A stretch of 64,000 nucleotides of DNA from Geomicrobium sp. JCM 19038 (GCF_000698125.1 NZ_BAXA01000005.1:62001-126000); one strand, 5' to 3'. Counted from the stretch's first letter, positions 31,707-42,650 are shown. The notes: a model not told the origin generated them from the letters alone. Numbers and translations: made by a program.

Positions 31707-31723
31707 AGTTAGGGGGAAGAGTC

Positions 31724-32716
31724 TTGAAACGAACACCTTACAAAATGATTCTGATTGCATTGTTTCTGAACGTGGTTATTCTTGCCGGATGTAGCGATGA
31801 AACCGAGACGGCTATATCAGAAGCGGCAATTGATCATTACCCGAATCAAACGATTGAGCTATATGTTCCGGCCTCCCCTGGTGGGCAATCAGATGCTGGG
31901 GCCAGAGTGCTCGCGCGCCATATTGGCAGATACTTGGACAGTGACTTTGTAATCGTCAATCAAGATGCAGCAGGAGGGGCGCTTGCGTTTGAAAATGTAT
32001 ACAGGGCACCGGGTGACGGATACAAGCTATTGTATTATCACCAAGCTTTGCATACGAGCTATGCTGTCGGTCAGTATGACTATTCTGCACTTGAAATGAA
32101 ACCGATTGGTACATTTGCTGGGATTAATCAAGTCTTTGTTACACGTGCCGACGCGCCTTGGGATTCTTTAGAAGAGTTGGTTGAAGAGGCAAGAGAGCGT
32201 CCGTATGAAATTTTGTATGGCGGACAAATAGGCGGCACAACTCACTTCATGGGTGAACAGCTTGGACAAATCGCAGGCGTTGATATTAAAGTGCTTGACG
32301 TTGGTGGAGAATCGGATCGAATGACCGCATTGCTCGGTAATCAAATTGACTTTGTCTCAACCGGCATTGGAAACGCATTAAATTATGTGAATTCCGGGGA
32401 TTTCAAAGCGTTAGCCGTTTTGTCAGAAGAACGAGATGAATTAGCACCTGAAATTCCAACAGCATTAGAACAAGGTTATGACGTTCAGTTCCCGATCGTT
32501 CATACGTTATACGGACCAGCAGATTTGCCTGATGAAATTGTACAAAAATGGAATGAAGCAACAGAGGAACTTGCAAAAGATGAAGATTACATTGAAGATT
32601 TATCGACAACATTTCAAACTCATATTCTCATGAACAGCGAAGAATCCCGTGAGTTTAACAAAGAAGAACTAGAAAAGGCAGAAATCATTGCTCAAGAGTT
32701 GCTAAAAGGAGATTAG
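31724..32716 (+). CDS. Tripartite tricarboxylate transporter substrate-binding lipoprotein (TctC/BugT family)
   Basis: 330 residues with a lipoprotein signal ending VVILAGCSDE (Cys at about residue 23). The mature protein has YPNQTIELYVPASPGGQSDAGARVLARHIGRYL, the typical opening of Bug/TctC proteins, and GGQIGGTTHFMGEQLGQIAGVDIKVLDVGGESDRMTALLGNQID with the ligand-binding loop. It is anchored outside the membrane and delivers a carboxylate to TctAB. It starts at TTG 31724 behind GGGGGAAG. Together with the next two genes it makes a complete TTT uptake system. Confidence 0.88.
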   Translation: MKRTPYKMILIALFLNVVILAGCSDETETAISEAAIDHYPNQTIELYVPASPGGQSDAGARVLARHIGRYLDSDFVIVNQDAAGGALAFENVYRAPGDGYKLLYYHQALHTSYAVGQYDYSALEMKPIGTFAGINQVFVTRADAPWDSLEELVEEARERPYEILYGGQIGGTTHFMGEQLGQIAGVDIKVLDVGGESDRMTALLGNQIDFVSTGIGNALNYVNSGDFKALAVLSEERDELAPEIPTALEQGYDVQFPIVHTLYGPADLPDEIVQKWNEATEELAKDEDYIEDLSTTFQTHILMNSEESREFNKEELEKAEIIAQELLKGD

Positions 32717-32732
32717 GAAAGGGGGAATTGGT

Positions 32733-33199
32733 GTGACTAAGTTGGATCGGTGGATCGGAATTAGCGTATTTATTGTAGGTGTTTACATGATTTTGGAAAC
32801 GCTTACGATGAATTATATGATACTCATGGACGATCCTGGCCCTGTTCTCCTGCCCAGGGTAGTTGGAGGCGCATTGGCGTTGTGCGGTGTGGGATTGTTT
32901 ATCAGCGGATTAAAAGTAAAAGACAAGCCAGTAGAAGATTTACCGAAGAAAAAAGAACAAGAAAAGAAAATGTATGTCATTTTAGGAAGTTTAATTTTAT
33001 ACGCGATGCATTTTCGCTCCTCGGTTATATGTTAAGCACATTCATCTTTCTCGTCGCTACAATGCTTTATTTATCGAAGAAGAATACAATCAGACATTTC
33101 ATTCAAGTCGGTGTGGCCTCTCTAGGTATTACATTTCTCATCTATTGGATCTTTACGGAGTTTCTAGATGTCATTTTGCCTGGTGGTTTTATAGGATAA
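32733..33199 (+). CDS. TctB-family small transporter subunit, one frame break
   Basis: About 155 residues if one base missing near 33007 is restored (YAM to AFSLLGYMLSTFIFLVA). The four hydrophobic segments, and the PGPVLLPRVVGGALALCGVGL region after the first, are TctB-like. TctB is the poorly conserved small membrane subunit that partners TctA. GTG 32733 follows GGGGGAATT. The order TctC-TctB-TctA is the common one. Confidence 0.75.
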
Positions 33200-33211
33200 G
33201 GGGGATAAAAG

Positions 33212-34702
33212 ATGGATGTATTACTCTCAAGTATCAGCGAAGTATTTACACCCTTTGTCATCTTGCTCATGGTTTTAGGTGTTTTTATTGGATTGATCTT
33301 CGGAACAGTTCCCGGTTTAACATCGACAATGGGGATGGCATTATTTGTCCCTTTCACGTTCACCCTAGAACCAATTCAAGGGATTAGCTTTCTTATTTGT
33401 CTTCATCTCGGGGGTGTGTCAGGAGGTTTAGTTGCTTCAACATTATTGGGAATACCAGGAACTCCATCATCGATTGCGACGACATTTGATGCGTATCCAA
33501 TGGCGAAAAACGGTGAACCTGTACGTGCATTAGGCATTGGAGTGGTAGCCTCACTTGTCGGTGGGTTACTGAGTTTTATTGCGCTTACAACGGTTTCTCC
33601 GCTAATATCGAGATTTGCAGTGCAAATGGGACCGTTTGAATTTTTTGCCCTTATCTTTTTTGCTCTTTCACTACTTGCTGTTTTAGCACAAGGCAGTATG
33701 TTAAAAGGAATAACCGCTGGATTCATCGGGTTGGCCATCGGATGATTGGGTTCGCCCCTGTAGATGGACTTGAGCGATACACTTTTGGTGTGTTGGAACT
33801 TAAAGGTGGTATTAGTTTATTGCCTCTAATAATGGGATTATTTGCTATTGCTCAAATCCTTTCTGAAATCCGTGCTGGGGATCAGAGAAAAGATATGAAC
33901 TTCTCGGTCAGAGGAATTGGCATAAAGTTCGCTGAATTTTTCGCAAATAAGTGGAACCTACTTCGTTCCTCCCTCATTGGGATCGCATTTGGGATATTGC
34001 CAGGCTTGGGTAGTGGAACATCGAACCTTGTCGCCTATGCTCAAACGAAACAAGCCTCCAAAGATAAAAAGAAGTTTGGGAAAGGTGCACCAGAGGGATA
34101 TATGCTTCTGAATCTGCTAACACTGCAGCTGTTGGCGGTTCACTGATTCCGATGCTTACATTGGGTATTCCGGGCGATACGGTCACTGCGATCTTACTTG
34201 GTGGCTTTATGATTCATGGTATTCAGCCGGGTCCATTATTTTTTGCTGAGAATAGAGATATTGTTAACGTCGTGTTTATCGCTTTTTTCGTCGCTATTTT
34301 CCTTGTACTGTTTTTTCAGTTGTTCGCGATGAGATTCTTTACACGAGTATTGATGGTACCAAAAGAATACTTGTTTCCCGTCATCCTTGTGCTGTGTTTC
34401 ATCGGTGCATTTGCCACAAACACATCTTCATTTGATATCGGTGTAATGCTCTTTTTCGGTGTTATCGGATATATACTATTAAGGAGTCGCTTCCCAATTG
34501 CACCGCTCATATTAGGCTTTATTCTCGGCCCTTTACTGGAGACTTATCTACGAAGAGCCTGATGTCCACAGGAGATGTGACCGACTTTTTCACCAAGCCG
34601 TTTTCTGCAATTTTCATCTTAATCGGATTGGCTTGTGTAATCTACACGTTAATCAATGAGGTGCGGTCGAAAAAAAGAGGATCAGAATCAGTAGGAATGT
34701 AA
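33212..34702 (+). CDS. TctA-family transporter permease, three frame breaks
   Basis: About 497 residues when three missing bases are restored: near 33740 (GLAIG to MIGFAPVDGLERYTFG), near 34100 (EGYM to ASESANTAAVGGSLIPML) and near 34559 (YLRRA to MSTGDVTDFFTKPFSAIF). The conserved TctA blocks are all there: GTVPGLTSTMGMALFVPFTF, GLVASTLLGIPGTPSSIATTFDAYPM, LPGLGSGTSNLVAYAQTKQASK and LGIPGDTVTAILLGGFMIHGIQPGP. Since every block is kept and each break is one missing base, the gene is probably intact in the organism. It imports a carboxylate, driven by an ion gradient. Confidence 0.8.
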
Positions 34703-35130
34703 TTAATTATCTAGGCTGTAAGACTTCACAATAATATTTTGTGTAAGAATCTAACAATTGATAATCTTTTTAATTGCACTCGGGACATTACTTAAAATGA
34801 CAATAAAATCACCACGACTATAAAAAATTTGAAAGGAGTAATGTTCTTATGATTATGATCCGGAGCATTGCTCCTTAAATTTCAAACAGAAATAAAGGCT
34901 TTTTTATGTCACAATATTGAGATGAAACATAGAGAGAAGCAATCACCATATCCTCATCCCTTAATTTTGGGGGAGTAAAAAACTGTTAATAGTGAGAAAT
35001 TACAAGTCTAAACTAACTTACTCCATGAATTTATTAAGAATCGTTAGTGCATATGTGTTTTCTTTCTACATTACATGTTTCCTATCTTTAACAATGTCAA
35101 AATTCCTCATCAGATACTCGAAAGCCACCC
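34703..35130. other. Intergenic region with a possible leader peptide and hairpin
   Basis: GAAAGGAG at 34831 lies ten bases ahead of a nine-codon frame at 34849-34878 encoding MIMIRSIAP. Its end overlaps the small hairpin GGAGCATTGCTCC. No downstream gene in this strand is convincingly controlled. An open frame at 34992-35222 runs against the next gene on the other strand and looks non-coding. The gap otherwise shows nothing. Confidence 0.35.
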
Positions 35131-35382
35131 TCAAAAAACAAATATTTCTAAAATCACAATCACTAAAAATAGTAAAAACAACGTTCCGTAAAGTAAGGCG
35201 TATTTCTTATTCTCTTTTCTGATTTCTACAATCGTTAACCCACTATAAAAGAGCATAAAACCTATATAAATAAAGTAGCCCACACTGTTTGTAAATACCA
35301 ATGTAAGGAAGGATGCAATGAATGAAACGAAAATTACGGTGTAGCTAACGTTCGTAATGGTTTTGGCAGCATCTGTTTGCAC
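35131..35382 (-). CDS. Small membrane protein of unknown function
   Basis: An 83-residue protein with about three hydrophobic segments (VIFVSFIASFLTLVF, GYFIYIGFMLFYSGL and LLYGTLFLLFLVIVILEIF) and a charged loop EIRKENKKYA. The start is a GTG with only a distant GAGG, so the exact N-terminus is uncertain. The family is not recognised. Confidence 0.5.
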   Translation of the reverse strand: MQTDAAKTITNVSYTVIFVSFIASFLTLVFTNSVGYFIYIGFMLFYSGLTIVEIRKENKKYALLYGTLFLLFLVIVILEIFVF

Positions 35383-35678
35383 GTGTTAAAAAAAAAGTCC
35401 TCTAGGTTCGAAATTCACACAATAAACGATAAATACATACCGTTCAAGTGATCGCTTTAATGAATTAAAAGGTTGGTTGTTAACAGATAAGCCCCATTAA
35501 GACAATCAAAACGTTGTACCTAGCATCCATTTTCTGTTAAAAATAGAGAATAAGCAAAAGGATTATCTTAGTACGTGTGACTTTTACGATCGCAATCGTT
35601 TATTTTAAATGCGAACGTCGGGTTATACTACGTTTAATGAGCAATTGAATGAGTGAAGAAATGAGGGGTACGGTTTCG
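35383..35678. other. Intergenic promoter region of the OpuC-like operon
   Basis: No gene is visible. GTTTAT at 35597 and GGGTTATACT near 35619 could hold either a sigma-A -10 (TATACT) or a loose sigma-B-like promoter, but spacing is not ideal for either. Confidence 0.3.
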
Positions 35679-36704
35679 GTGATTACATTTAATCAAGTGG
35701 ACAAGTCGTTTACAGAAGACAGAAAAGCAGTAAAGGGATTATCGTTTACGATCGAACGTGGTGAATTCTTCGTGTTAATTGGGCCGAGCGGATGTGGCAA
35801 AACGACGACGCTTAAGATGATTAACCGATTAATTGATGCGTCAAGCGGTACGATTACGATCAATGGTTCAAATCATACAGACGTTAACATGCATGAATTA
35901 CGATGGAATATCGGTTACGTCTTGCAACAAATTGCGCTATTCCCTCATCTAACTGTCGCAGAGAATATTGCGGTCGTACCTGAGATGAAAAAGTGGAAAC
36001 AAGACGATATACAAAAACGAGTGAATGAATTGCTAGAACTGGTGGGGATGGATCCTGATACATACCGTGATCGGCTTCCGGCTGATTTATCGGGTGGTCA
36101 ACAACAGCGGGTCGGGGTTGCAAGAGCGCTAGCAGGAGATCCGGACATTATTTTGATGGATGAACCGTTTAGTGCGCTCGATCCACTCGTACGAGAACAA
36201 TTACAAAAAGACATTAAGAAGTTACAACAAAGAATAAAAAAAACGATCGTGTTTGTCACGCATGATATGAACGAAGCAACTTTGCTCGGAGACAGAATTG
36301 GCATGATGGAAGCAGGTGTTCTGTTGCAAGTAGGCACGGCAGATGAGCTGAAACGAAATCCAGCAACACCAGCGGTTGAAGCTTTTATCGGTCGATCATT
36401 TGAACAGAAGAACCTGTCGTTAAAAGAATCGTTAATCCCAACTGACAGGAGTGAATACATACGTACTCATCGTGACGAGCAGCGAGTAACGGTGCAGTTT
36501 ATTATTAATGAGCACGGTGAATGGATAACAACGTTTAACGATCACAACGAGTTGGAGGCGATGATTCCAATTGATGCATCAAGTTCCGTGAAGTCAGCAT
36601 TTGAACTATTGGAGAGTAGTCATCTTCCAGCTTTACCGGTTCAAGAGAATGGCAAGGTCATTGGAAGTGTCTCTTATAAAGACTTAGCTCGTGCGTTAGT
36701 ATAG
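35679..36704 (+). CDS. Glycine betaine/carnitine/choline-type ABC transporter ATP-binding protein (OpuCA-like)
   Basis: About 341 residues from GTG 35679, which has GAGGGG ten bases upstream; earlier in-frame ATGs at 35649 and 35661 lack this. Walker A is GPSGCGKTT, the signature is LSGGQQQRVG, Walker B is IILMDEPFSAL and the switch His is in FVTHDMNEA. A C-terminal regulatory stretch (about residues 250-340, with a CBS-like half, AFELLESSHLPALPVQENGKVIGSVSYKDLA) is typical of the OpuA/OpuC family. With the next gene it forms an osmoprotectant importer. Confidence 0.86.
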   Translation: MITFNQVDKSFTEDRKAVKGLSFTIERGEFFVLIGPSGCGKTTTLKMINRLIDASSGTITINGSNHTDVNMHELRWNIGYVLQQIALFPHLTVAENIAVVPEMKKWKQDDIQKRVNELLELVGMDPDTYRDRLPADLSGGQQQRVGVARALAGDPDIILMDEPFSALDPLVREQLQKDIKKLQQRIKKTIVFVTHDMNEATLLGDRIGMMEAGVLLQVGTADELKRNPATPAVEAFIGRSFEQKNLSLKESLIPTDRSEYIRTHRDEQRVTVQFIINEHGEWITTFNDHNELEAMIPIDASSSVKSAFELLESSHLPALPVQENGKVIGSVSYKDLARALV

Positions 36705-36793
36705 CTGCAATCAGAAAAAAAGATTACATGCACCCTCCTAGTGCAAGGAATAGAGGAATGCACAGTCAACTAGGAATGAGTCAATGTTGATTG

Positions 36794-38353
36794 GTGCAAA
36801 ACGATATGGCGAATTTTATGGAATCTTACGTGTCATTGTTTCAAGAACGATCGGATTTACTATTCAACTCCTTTTGGGAGCACGTACAACTTTCACTCGT
36901 TTCGTTATTAATTGCAGTTGCGATCGCTTTACCGATAGGAATTTTATTAACGCGATACAATCGCTATTCTGAGTGGATCATCGGTTTTGCGGCGGTTTTG
37001 CAGACGATTCCATCGCTTGCTTTACTCGGTTTTCTCGTCTTGTTTGCTGGAATTGGGACGACCCCAGCAATTATTGCGTTAACGGCGTACGCATTACTGC
37101 CGATCTTGAGAAATACGTACACCGGAATTCGAGAAGTTGACCCAGCCATTGTCGAAGCGGCAAGAGGGATGGGGATGAACTCTTATCGTAGTTTAATGAA
37201 AATCGAACTTCCACTAGCAATGCAGACGATTATGGCAGGAATTCGTACGTCAATGGTGTTAATTGTCGGTACGGCAACGCTTGCGGCCCTCGTTGGTGGG
37301 GGTGGCCTCGGCCAAATCATTATGACAGGGATTCAACGAACGAATAATGAATACATCTTGTTTGGTGCGCTTCCTGCTGCACTTCTAGCGATTGTGTTAG
37401 ATGTTATTCTTCGTTTAACAGAACGAGGCACAAAAAGAAACCGACATGCCTCATCTAAGCCAATCATTGCAGTTGTCGCCATTGCCCTTGTGATTGTGTT
37501 GATCCAACCGGTCGTATCCATGTTTAAAGATGAATCTGACTTAGTCATCGGTGGGAAGCTAGGTCCGGAACCTCCAATCTTGGCGAATATGTATAAGCTA
37601 TTAATCGAGGAAGAAACCGACTTAAATGTAGAAGTTATTGCCCCTCTTGGAGCAACGAACGTGAACTTCAATGCGTTAATCGTTGGAGATGTTGATATTT
37701 ATCCTGAATTTAGTGGAACAGTATTGGCTGACCTATTAAATGAGGAAGAGTTTAGTTATGACGAAGAAGAGTCGTATCAAGAAGCACGAGACGGAATCTA
37801 CGAGGAGTATGGCTTTCACTTTTTAGAACCAATGGGTTTTCAGAATACGTATGCCTTAGCGATGCCAAGGGAGCTCGCTGAAGAACTAGAAGTAAGTACG
37901 ATTTCTGACTTAATGCCTTATACGAATGAGTTGAGTGTTGGTTTTACCTTTGAGTTTATGGATCGTGAAGACGGGTATGCAGGGTTTGAAGATGTATATG
38001 AATTTAGTTTTTCAGATGTGACGTCCATTGATGTGTCGACACGTTATCAAGCCATTAGTAACGGCAGCATTGACATCAGTGATGTCTTCTCGACCGACCC
38101 ACAACTTGTAGAGTATGACATGGTCGTTTTGGAAGATGACGAAGATTTATTTCCGCCGTACCAAGCTGCACCTTTAGTGACGAACGTTGCACTCCAACAA
38201 CATCCTGAAATCGAAGAGATTTTAAATCAATTAGCAGGAATTGGGACGATAGAGGAAATTTCAGAGTTAAACTTCCGAGTCGATCTTGAAGATGAAGATC
38301 CCGAAGAAGTCGCACGAGATTTTTTAGTTGAACAAGGACTATTGGATAATTAA
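36794..38353 (+). CDS. Osmoprotectant ABC transporter permease fused to substrate-binding domain (OpuF/OpuC type)
   Basis: About 519 residues. The N-terminal ~215 residues are a permease with SLLIAVAIALPIGILLTRY and the EAA-type loop EAARGMGMNSYRSLMKIELPLAM. After a transmembrane linker (IIAVVAIALVIVLIQPVVSM), residues ~250-519 form an OpuAC/OpuCC-like binding domain: LVIGGKLGPEPPILANMYKLL, then ALIVGDVDIYPEFSGTVLADL and ISNGSIDISDVFSTDPQ. Fusion means two proteins can form the whole transporter with the ATPase before it. The start is uncertain (TTG 36791, GTG 36794 or ATG 36806); none has an ideal binding site. Confidence 0.87.
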   Translation: MQNDMANFMESYVSLFQERSDLLFNSFWEHVQLSLVSLLIAVAIALPIGILLTRYNRYSEWIIGFAAVLQTIPSLALLGFLVLFAGIGTTPAIIALTAYALLPILRNTYTGIREVDPAIVEAARGMGMNSYRSLMKIELPLAMQTIMAGIRTSMVLIVGTATLAALVGGGGLGQIIMTGIQRTNNEYILFGALPAALLAIVLDVILRLTERGTKRNRHASSKPIIAVVAIALVIVLIQPVVSMFKDESDLVIGGKLGPEPPILANMYKLLIEEETDLNVEVIAPLGATNVNFNALIVGDVDIYPEFSGTVLADLLNEEEFSYDEEESYQEARDGIYEEYGFHFLEPMGFQNTYALAMPRELAEELEVSTISDLMPYTNELSVGFTFEFMDREDGYAGFEDVYEFSFSDVTSIDVSTRYQAISNGSIDISDVFSTDPQLVEYDMVVLEDDEDLFPPYQAAPLVTNVALQQHPEIEEILNQLAGIGTIEEISELNFRVDLEDEDPEEVARDFLVEQGLLDN

Positions 38354-38387
38354 AACATTAACTTTGTAAAGTATAAAACAACGCGAT

Positions 38388-38431
38388 AAAAGGAAAAGCC
38401 ACTAGGTGAAAACTGGTGGCTTTTCCTTTTA
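38388..38431 (+). terminator. Terminator of the osmoprotectant operon
   Basis: AAAAGGAAAAGCCAC and GTGGCTTTTCCTTTT pair over 15 bases around a short loop. Confidence 0.85.
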
Positions 38432-38721
38432 TAATGCGCTATTGAAGTGAAAGTTCAGAGTGAAGTCCAGGTCATAAAGTCTGTGTATTTAGTCACTTTT
38501 ATATTGTTGTATAGTTTAGAATCTATTAACTTCGACTTTATGATCACTTAACATCGATCATTTATAGTGAATTTATAGCAATTATAACAGAAATAATCAG
38601 CAGTTATCAGAGAATGCACAGGTGAAGCGTGATTGGAGGTGATTCATGGAGGTCTTACAAAGCGGTATGGAAAACGTATCTTGAGATCAAATTTCTAATT
38701 AACTTTGTAAGGAGGACTACA

Positions 38722-40690
38722 ATGAAAGTAAAAACTCGAGGTTTTGCGATCGCATCAATTCCAAGAAGGCGACAATGGGCAACGCGTGCAGGTTTTATGA
38801 TGGTGGCGTTTGGAACGGCTGCAACGCTGATTGCAGCCTCAACATCTGAAGTGGTCGCAACTGAGCCGTTTGGTGCCGCGCAAGGAAGTTTCACAGATGA
38901 GTTACAAAGACCATCACTCATGGATTTCAGTTCTGCACCAGAGGAGGTTCTTGAGGAAGACGATGAACTCTGGCAGTCGGAACAGGTTAGACCAAATGCT
39001 TCCCCTTATCAGGCGTTTGAATTGGAGCATCCTGGGGAGCACACACCAGTTAGATGGAGCGGGAAGGTTGACCCAGAGCGTGACGTTTCCTTGTTGGCGT
39101 GGAATCATGAAAAAGAGCGTTGGGATCAATTACGAAGTGAATCAGGCTCCGCACCTGATAATACAGTATTGAAAGCCTATCTGTCTGAGGATTATCGTGA
39201 TGTGAATGATGCTACACACATCGCCATTGTTGGTGAAGATTCATCGATGACAAGAACAGGCAACTGGAAACCTGACTCAAGCGGTGTTACAGACGATTTC
39301 CGTGATCCTGAAACGTATGATTTCTCGTTGGCTCACATCACAGATACTCAGTTTTTGGCAGAAGGAGCCGTTGACCCAGAACTTGATGAAGAAGCACAGG
39401 AGCGTTTCGCTTCAGCCTACAGGGATAAGATGAATTGGATCGTTGATAATCAAGATCAACGTAAGATTGCATACGTTGCTCATACAGGTGATATTATCGA
39501 GAATTGGATGCTGCCGCATCATTCAGAAGAACAGGCGCATAAGGAATTCGGGTTTGCTTCGGATATGCAGGCGATCATTGATGAGGCTGGAATTCCGAAC
39601 GGCATCCTCCCAGGTAACCACGACAACGGTTGGGGTGCTTTTGGCAATGAGATGTTCAATGATTATTTCTCTCAAAAACGATACGAGGAAGCATCACAAT
39701 CTTGGGAGAACGGTACTTACGGCGGTCCTTGGCAAGAAGGAGATAACTCCGCCCATTACGACTTATTTGAAGTGGACGACCATGAATTCATCGCGGTTCA
39801 CTTGCCATATGGTCATACGAACGCTCAGAGAAACTGGGCGAATGAAGTGCTTGAGGCGTTCCCAAACCGTGATGCATTCTTGTTTACGCATGCTTATTTG
39901 AGAGCATCAAGTAGTGATGATGCTTCAAAAGCATCTGGAAACAGAGGCTACGGTGATAACAGTCATTTACTGAGAACACAAGTCGTCGAGCAAAATGACA
40001 ACATCGTTATGGTCTCTTCCGGTCACTATCATGGAACAGCTTGGAATCAGAATTTTAACGGCAACAACGGTCCGGTCTTTGAAATGTTAGCAGATTATCA
40101 GAACTATGAAGTTGATGGCGAGCGTAACACAGGATTCATGCGGTTGTTGCAGTTCGATATCGATGCCGGTGAAGTTACCGTAAATACGTACTCACCGAAA
40201 CTCGCTGAGTTCAATGCGACAGATTATGATACTGGAAATCGTAACTATCAACCGGAAACCGACGAGTACACGGCTCCGCTGCCCCTAAGCACACGAGGAA
40301 CGACTGTCATGACCGACCAGATCCAACTTGGCAATTCCGATCAGTCGGTTGCTGATCCTCCAGAAAATGAACCTAAACCGATCCCATATGCGTCACCGAA
40401 AAGATGGTGACGACGATCAGCAGATCGGACAATTGAACATCCGCCAACAAGATGACCTGACCGTGAACTCAGGCGAGGAAATCAGTCCAATTGATCTTTT
40501 CGTCAATGATGACGATGCAGCCATAGAATTCGAAGGACTACCCGAAGGCATGGTCGGTGTTGCAGATAGCCGTACAATTTCAGGTGTCCCAACCGAACCA
40601 GGCACGTATGAGATTACAGTGACAGCATTCAACCAATTCGAAGTTGAAGAGACGATGAGCTTCTCGATTACGGTAGAAGAAACTGAGTGA
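38722..40690 (+). CDS. Secreted metallophosphoesterase with C-terminal Ig-like domain, one frame break
   Basis: About 655 residues if one extra A in the run near 40405 is removed, joining PYASPK to DGDDDQQIGQLNIRQQDD. ATG 38722 lies behind AAGGAGG. Residues 1-50 form an export signal (PRRRQWATRAGF, then a hydrophobic stretch to ASTSEVVA). Calcineurin-type metal motifs appear in order: ITDTQF, HTGDIIENW, PGNHDNGW, FTHAYLRA and SSGHYHGT. The last ~95 residues (LTVNSGEEISPIDLF to SFSITVEETE) look like a putative Ig/cadherin-like repeat. It probably hydrolyses phosphomono- or diesters outside the cell; the substrate is unknown. A hairpin terminator follows at 40726. Confidence 0.82.
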
Positions 40691-40725
40691 TGGTTAATTG
40701 GTAAAGTTAAAAGGAATTCCTTCTA

Positions 40726-40755
40726 AGCGATACGTTAATAGCGTATCGCTTTTTC
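40726..40755 (+). terminator. Terminator after the metallophosphoesterase
   Basis: AGCGATACG, a seven-base region and CGTATCGCT followed by TTTTT. Confidence 0.82.
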
Positions 40756-40835
40756 TAATTTGTAGAGTGTTAGGGTATTAAACTGTAGAAGGAAATGTTT
40801 TATAGAAAGCGAATAATCAACGAAGGAGAGATACA

Positions 40836-41386
40836 ATGAATAAAAAAATTATATGGAAAAACTTAGAGGTATTCGGTTACGAACATTTTGATATGAAGGT
40901 AGAAAAAGACATTAATACGATTGGAACAATCATTACTACCGTCGATGACGTAAACCAATAGCAATAAAATACTGCATCCAACTAAATCAAAATTGGGTTA
41001 CAACTGAAGTGAATATAGAAATAGACAACCAAAATCGATTGAAAATACATAGTGATGGAAATGGGAATTGGTTTAATGAGGATGGAACACCTTTAGAAAA
41101 TCTTAGAGGAGCGATTGATGTAGATTTATCAGCAACCCCGTTTTCAAACACGTTACCAATCAATAGAGAGAGTTGGAATGTAGGTGATGAAAAGAAGTTT
41201 GAGATGGTGTATATTACATTCCCTGAATTAGAAGTTAAGAAGGTTAAGCAGAGTTATAAATATAGTAAAACAAAGGATGGCAATCGTTACTATGATTATG
41301 AGTGTCGAGGTTATCAAACAGAAATAACAGTCGATGATGATGGTTTTGTAATTGATTACCCTAGTGTTTTTCAAAAGATCTATTAA
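40836..41386 (+). CDS. Putative glycolipid-binding protein (PF06475-like), one frame break
   Basis: About 183 residues after restoring one missing base near 40960 (DDVNQ to PIAIKYCIQLNQNWVTTEVN). The core DGNGNWFNEDGTPLENLRGA, IDVDLSATPFSNTLPI and DDDGFVIDYPSVFQKIY follow the family formerly called DUF1089, to which Pfam assigned a glycolipid-binding fold. AAGGAGAGATACA precedes the ATG at 40836. The biological role in Bacillus is not established; monocistronic here. Confidence 0.75.
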
Positions 41387-41484
41387 AGTGTGCAAGTAAA
41401 AAGTTGAGAATTAGCATAAGTGCTGAGTAGTGTCGATAAAATAAAAGATTTTCAGTGATTACAGAATGAAAAGGAGGGTCTTGC

Positions 41485-42330
41485 ATGTGGACTCAACAGC
41501 TGATTGAGACAGACAGGGGCGTCTTTGAAGTTTTCATAAAAGGAGATGGTGAGCCTTTAGCCGTCACCCATCATTATAGTGCTTTTAATGAACGTGGAAA
41601 TGCATTTGCAAATCCGTTTACGGACGTCTATACAGTATATCTCATTAATCTTAGGGGTGCGGGTCAATCCGTAGGTGCGAAACATGAATATGAATACGGT
41701 ATGGAAGAGACGATCTTAGATTTAGAAGCACTTCGTGAAACTTTAGGGTTTGGTCAATGGGGATTTGCCGGGCACTCTACCGGTGGGATGTTGGCGTTGA
41801 AGTATGCGATTAATCGACCAGCTTCTCTAACGAAGATTATTGCAGGTGGGGCAGCAGCCAGTTATGAATATGGATCAGACCCGAGTTCCATTTACTGCCC
41901 AAAAAATCCGGATTTCACTCGCATCGTAGAAATTATGGATCAACTAAACGATCCGACAACCCCAATTGAAACCCGTAGAAAACTGAATTACGAGTGGGCT
42001 TTAATGTCCTATTACTCAGAAGACAAACTGCAAGATGCGATGACGAAACCGAATAGTGGTAAACCTGTCGGAGAGAGGCTAGATTATTTTAGGAAAGTTG
42101 AATATCCTACCTATGATATTAGGGAGAAGCTAAAAAATGTACCTATAACTAGCTATATTTATGCCGGAAGATACGATGCCCAGTGCCCGATGAAATTCGG
42201 AATTGAAATTGCTCAATTGATCCCAACAGCTTCGTTAACCATCTTTGAAGAAAGCAATCACAATCCATTCTCGGAGGAAAAAGAGAAGTTTCAAGAGTTT
42301 GTGTATGGAACTATTAAAGAAGTCCTCTAA
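41485..42330 (+). CDS. Alpha/beta hydrolase (proline iminopeptidase-like)
   Basis: 281 residues. The nucleophile elbow is GFAGHSTGGMLALKYA (Ser), preceded by the strand VYLINLRGAGQS. The late Asp is in YIYAGRYDAQCP and the His in FEESNHNPFSEEKEKF, completing a catalytic triad. A cap domain lies between residues ~130 and 220. The substrate may be an ester, lactone or dipeptide; the family is too broad to decide. AAAAGGAGGGTCTTGC precedes the ATG. Confidence 0.83.
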   Translation: MWTQQLIETDRGVFEVFIKGDGEPLAVTHHYSAFNERGNAFANPFTDVYTVYLINLRGAGQSVGAKHEYEYGMEETILDLEALRETLGFGQWGFAGHSTGGMLALKYAINRPASLTKIIAGGAAASYEYGSDPSSIYCPKNPDFTRIVEIMDQLNDPTTPIETRRKLNYEWALMSYYSEDKLQDAMTKPNSGKPVGERLDYFRKVEYPTYDIREKLKNVPITSYIYAGRYDAQCPMKFGIEIAQLIPTASLTIFEESNHNPFSEEKEKFQEFVYGTIKEVL

Positions 42331-42650
42331 GAAAACTTGCGTAGGGGTAAGTACTTTTATGTTGGGATTTTGATGGTTTGATGTATATAGTCGATGCAAA
42401 ATCCCCTCGTAAAACGGTTAAGTAGCAATACAATTATTGTTGTTTTTGGTGTTTCACCTACATATTTTCCCCATTCTATGGTGTTTGATTGAAAACTCTT
42501 TGATAGATTCGTTCACAATAGGAATACAGATTGTAACGGTAAATATGAGGTTTGTTAAACAGCATGTATGAATCATTAACGTTAATTGTTTGGTATGTTA
42601 GTAATAATAAAATAATCTAATAATTCTGATTTGATAAGGGGGGAGAAGTA
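42331..42650. other. Intergenic region, no gene seen
   Basis: About 320 AT-rich bases. I see no convincing frame, RNA or repeat; it should hold the promoter of the symporter pair. Confidence 0.4.
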
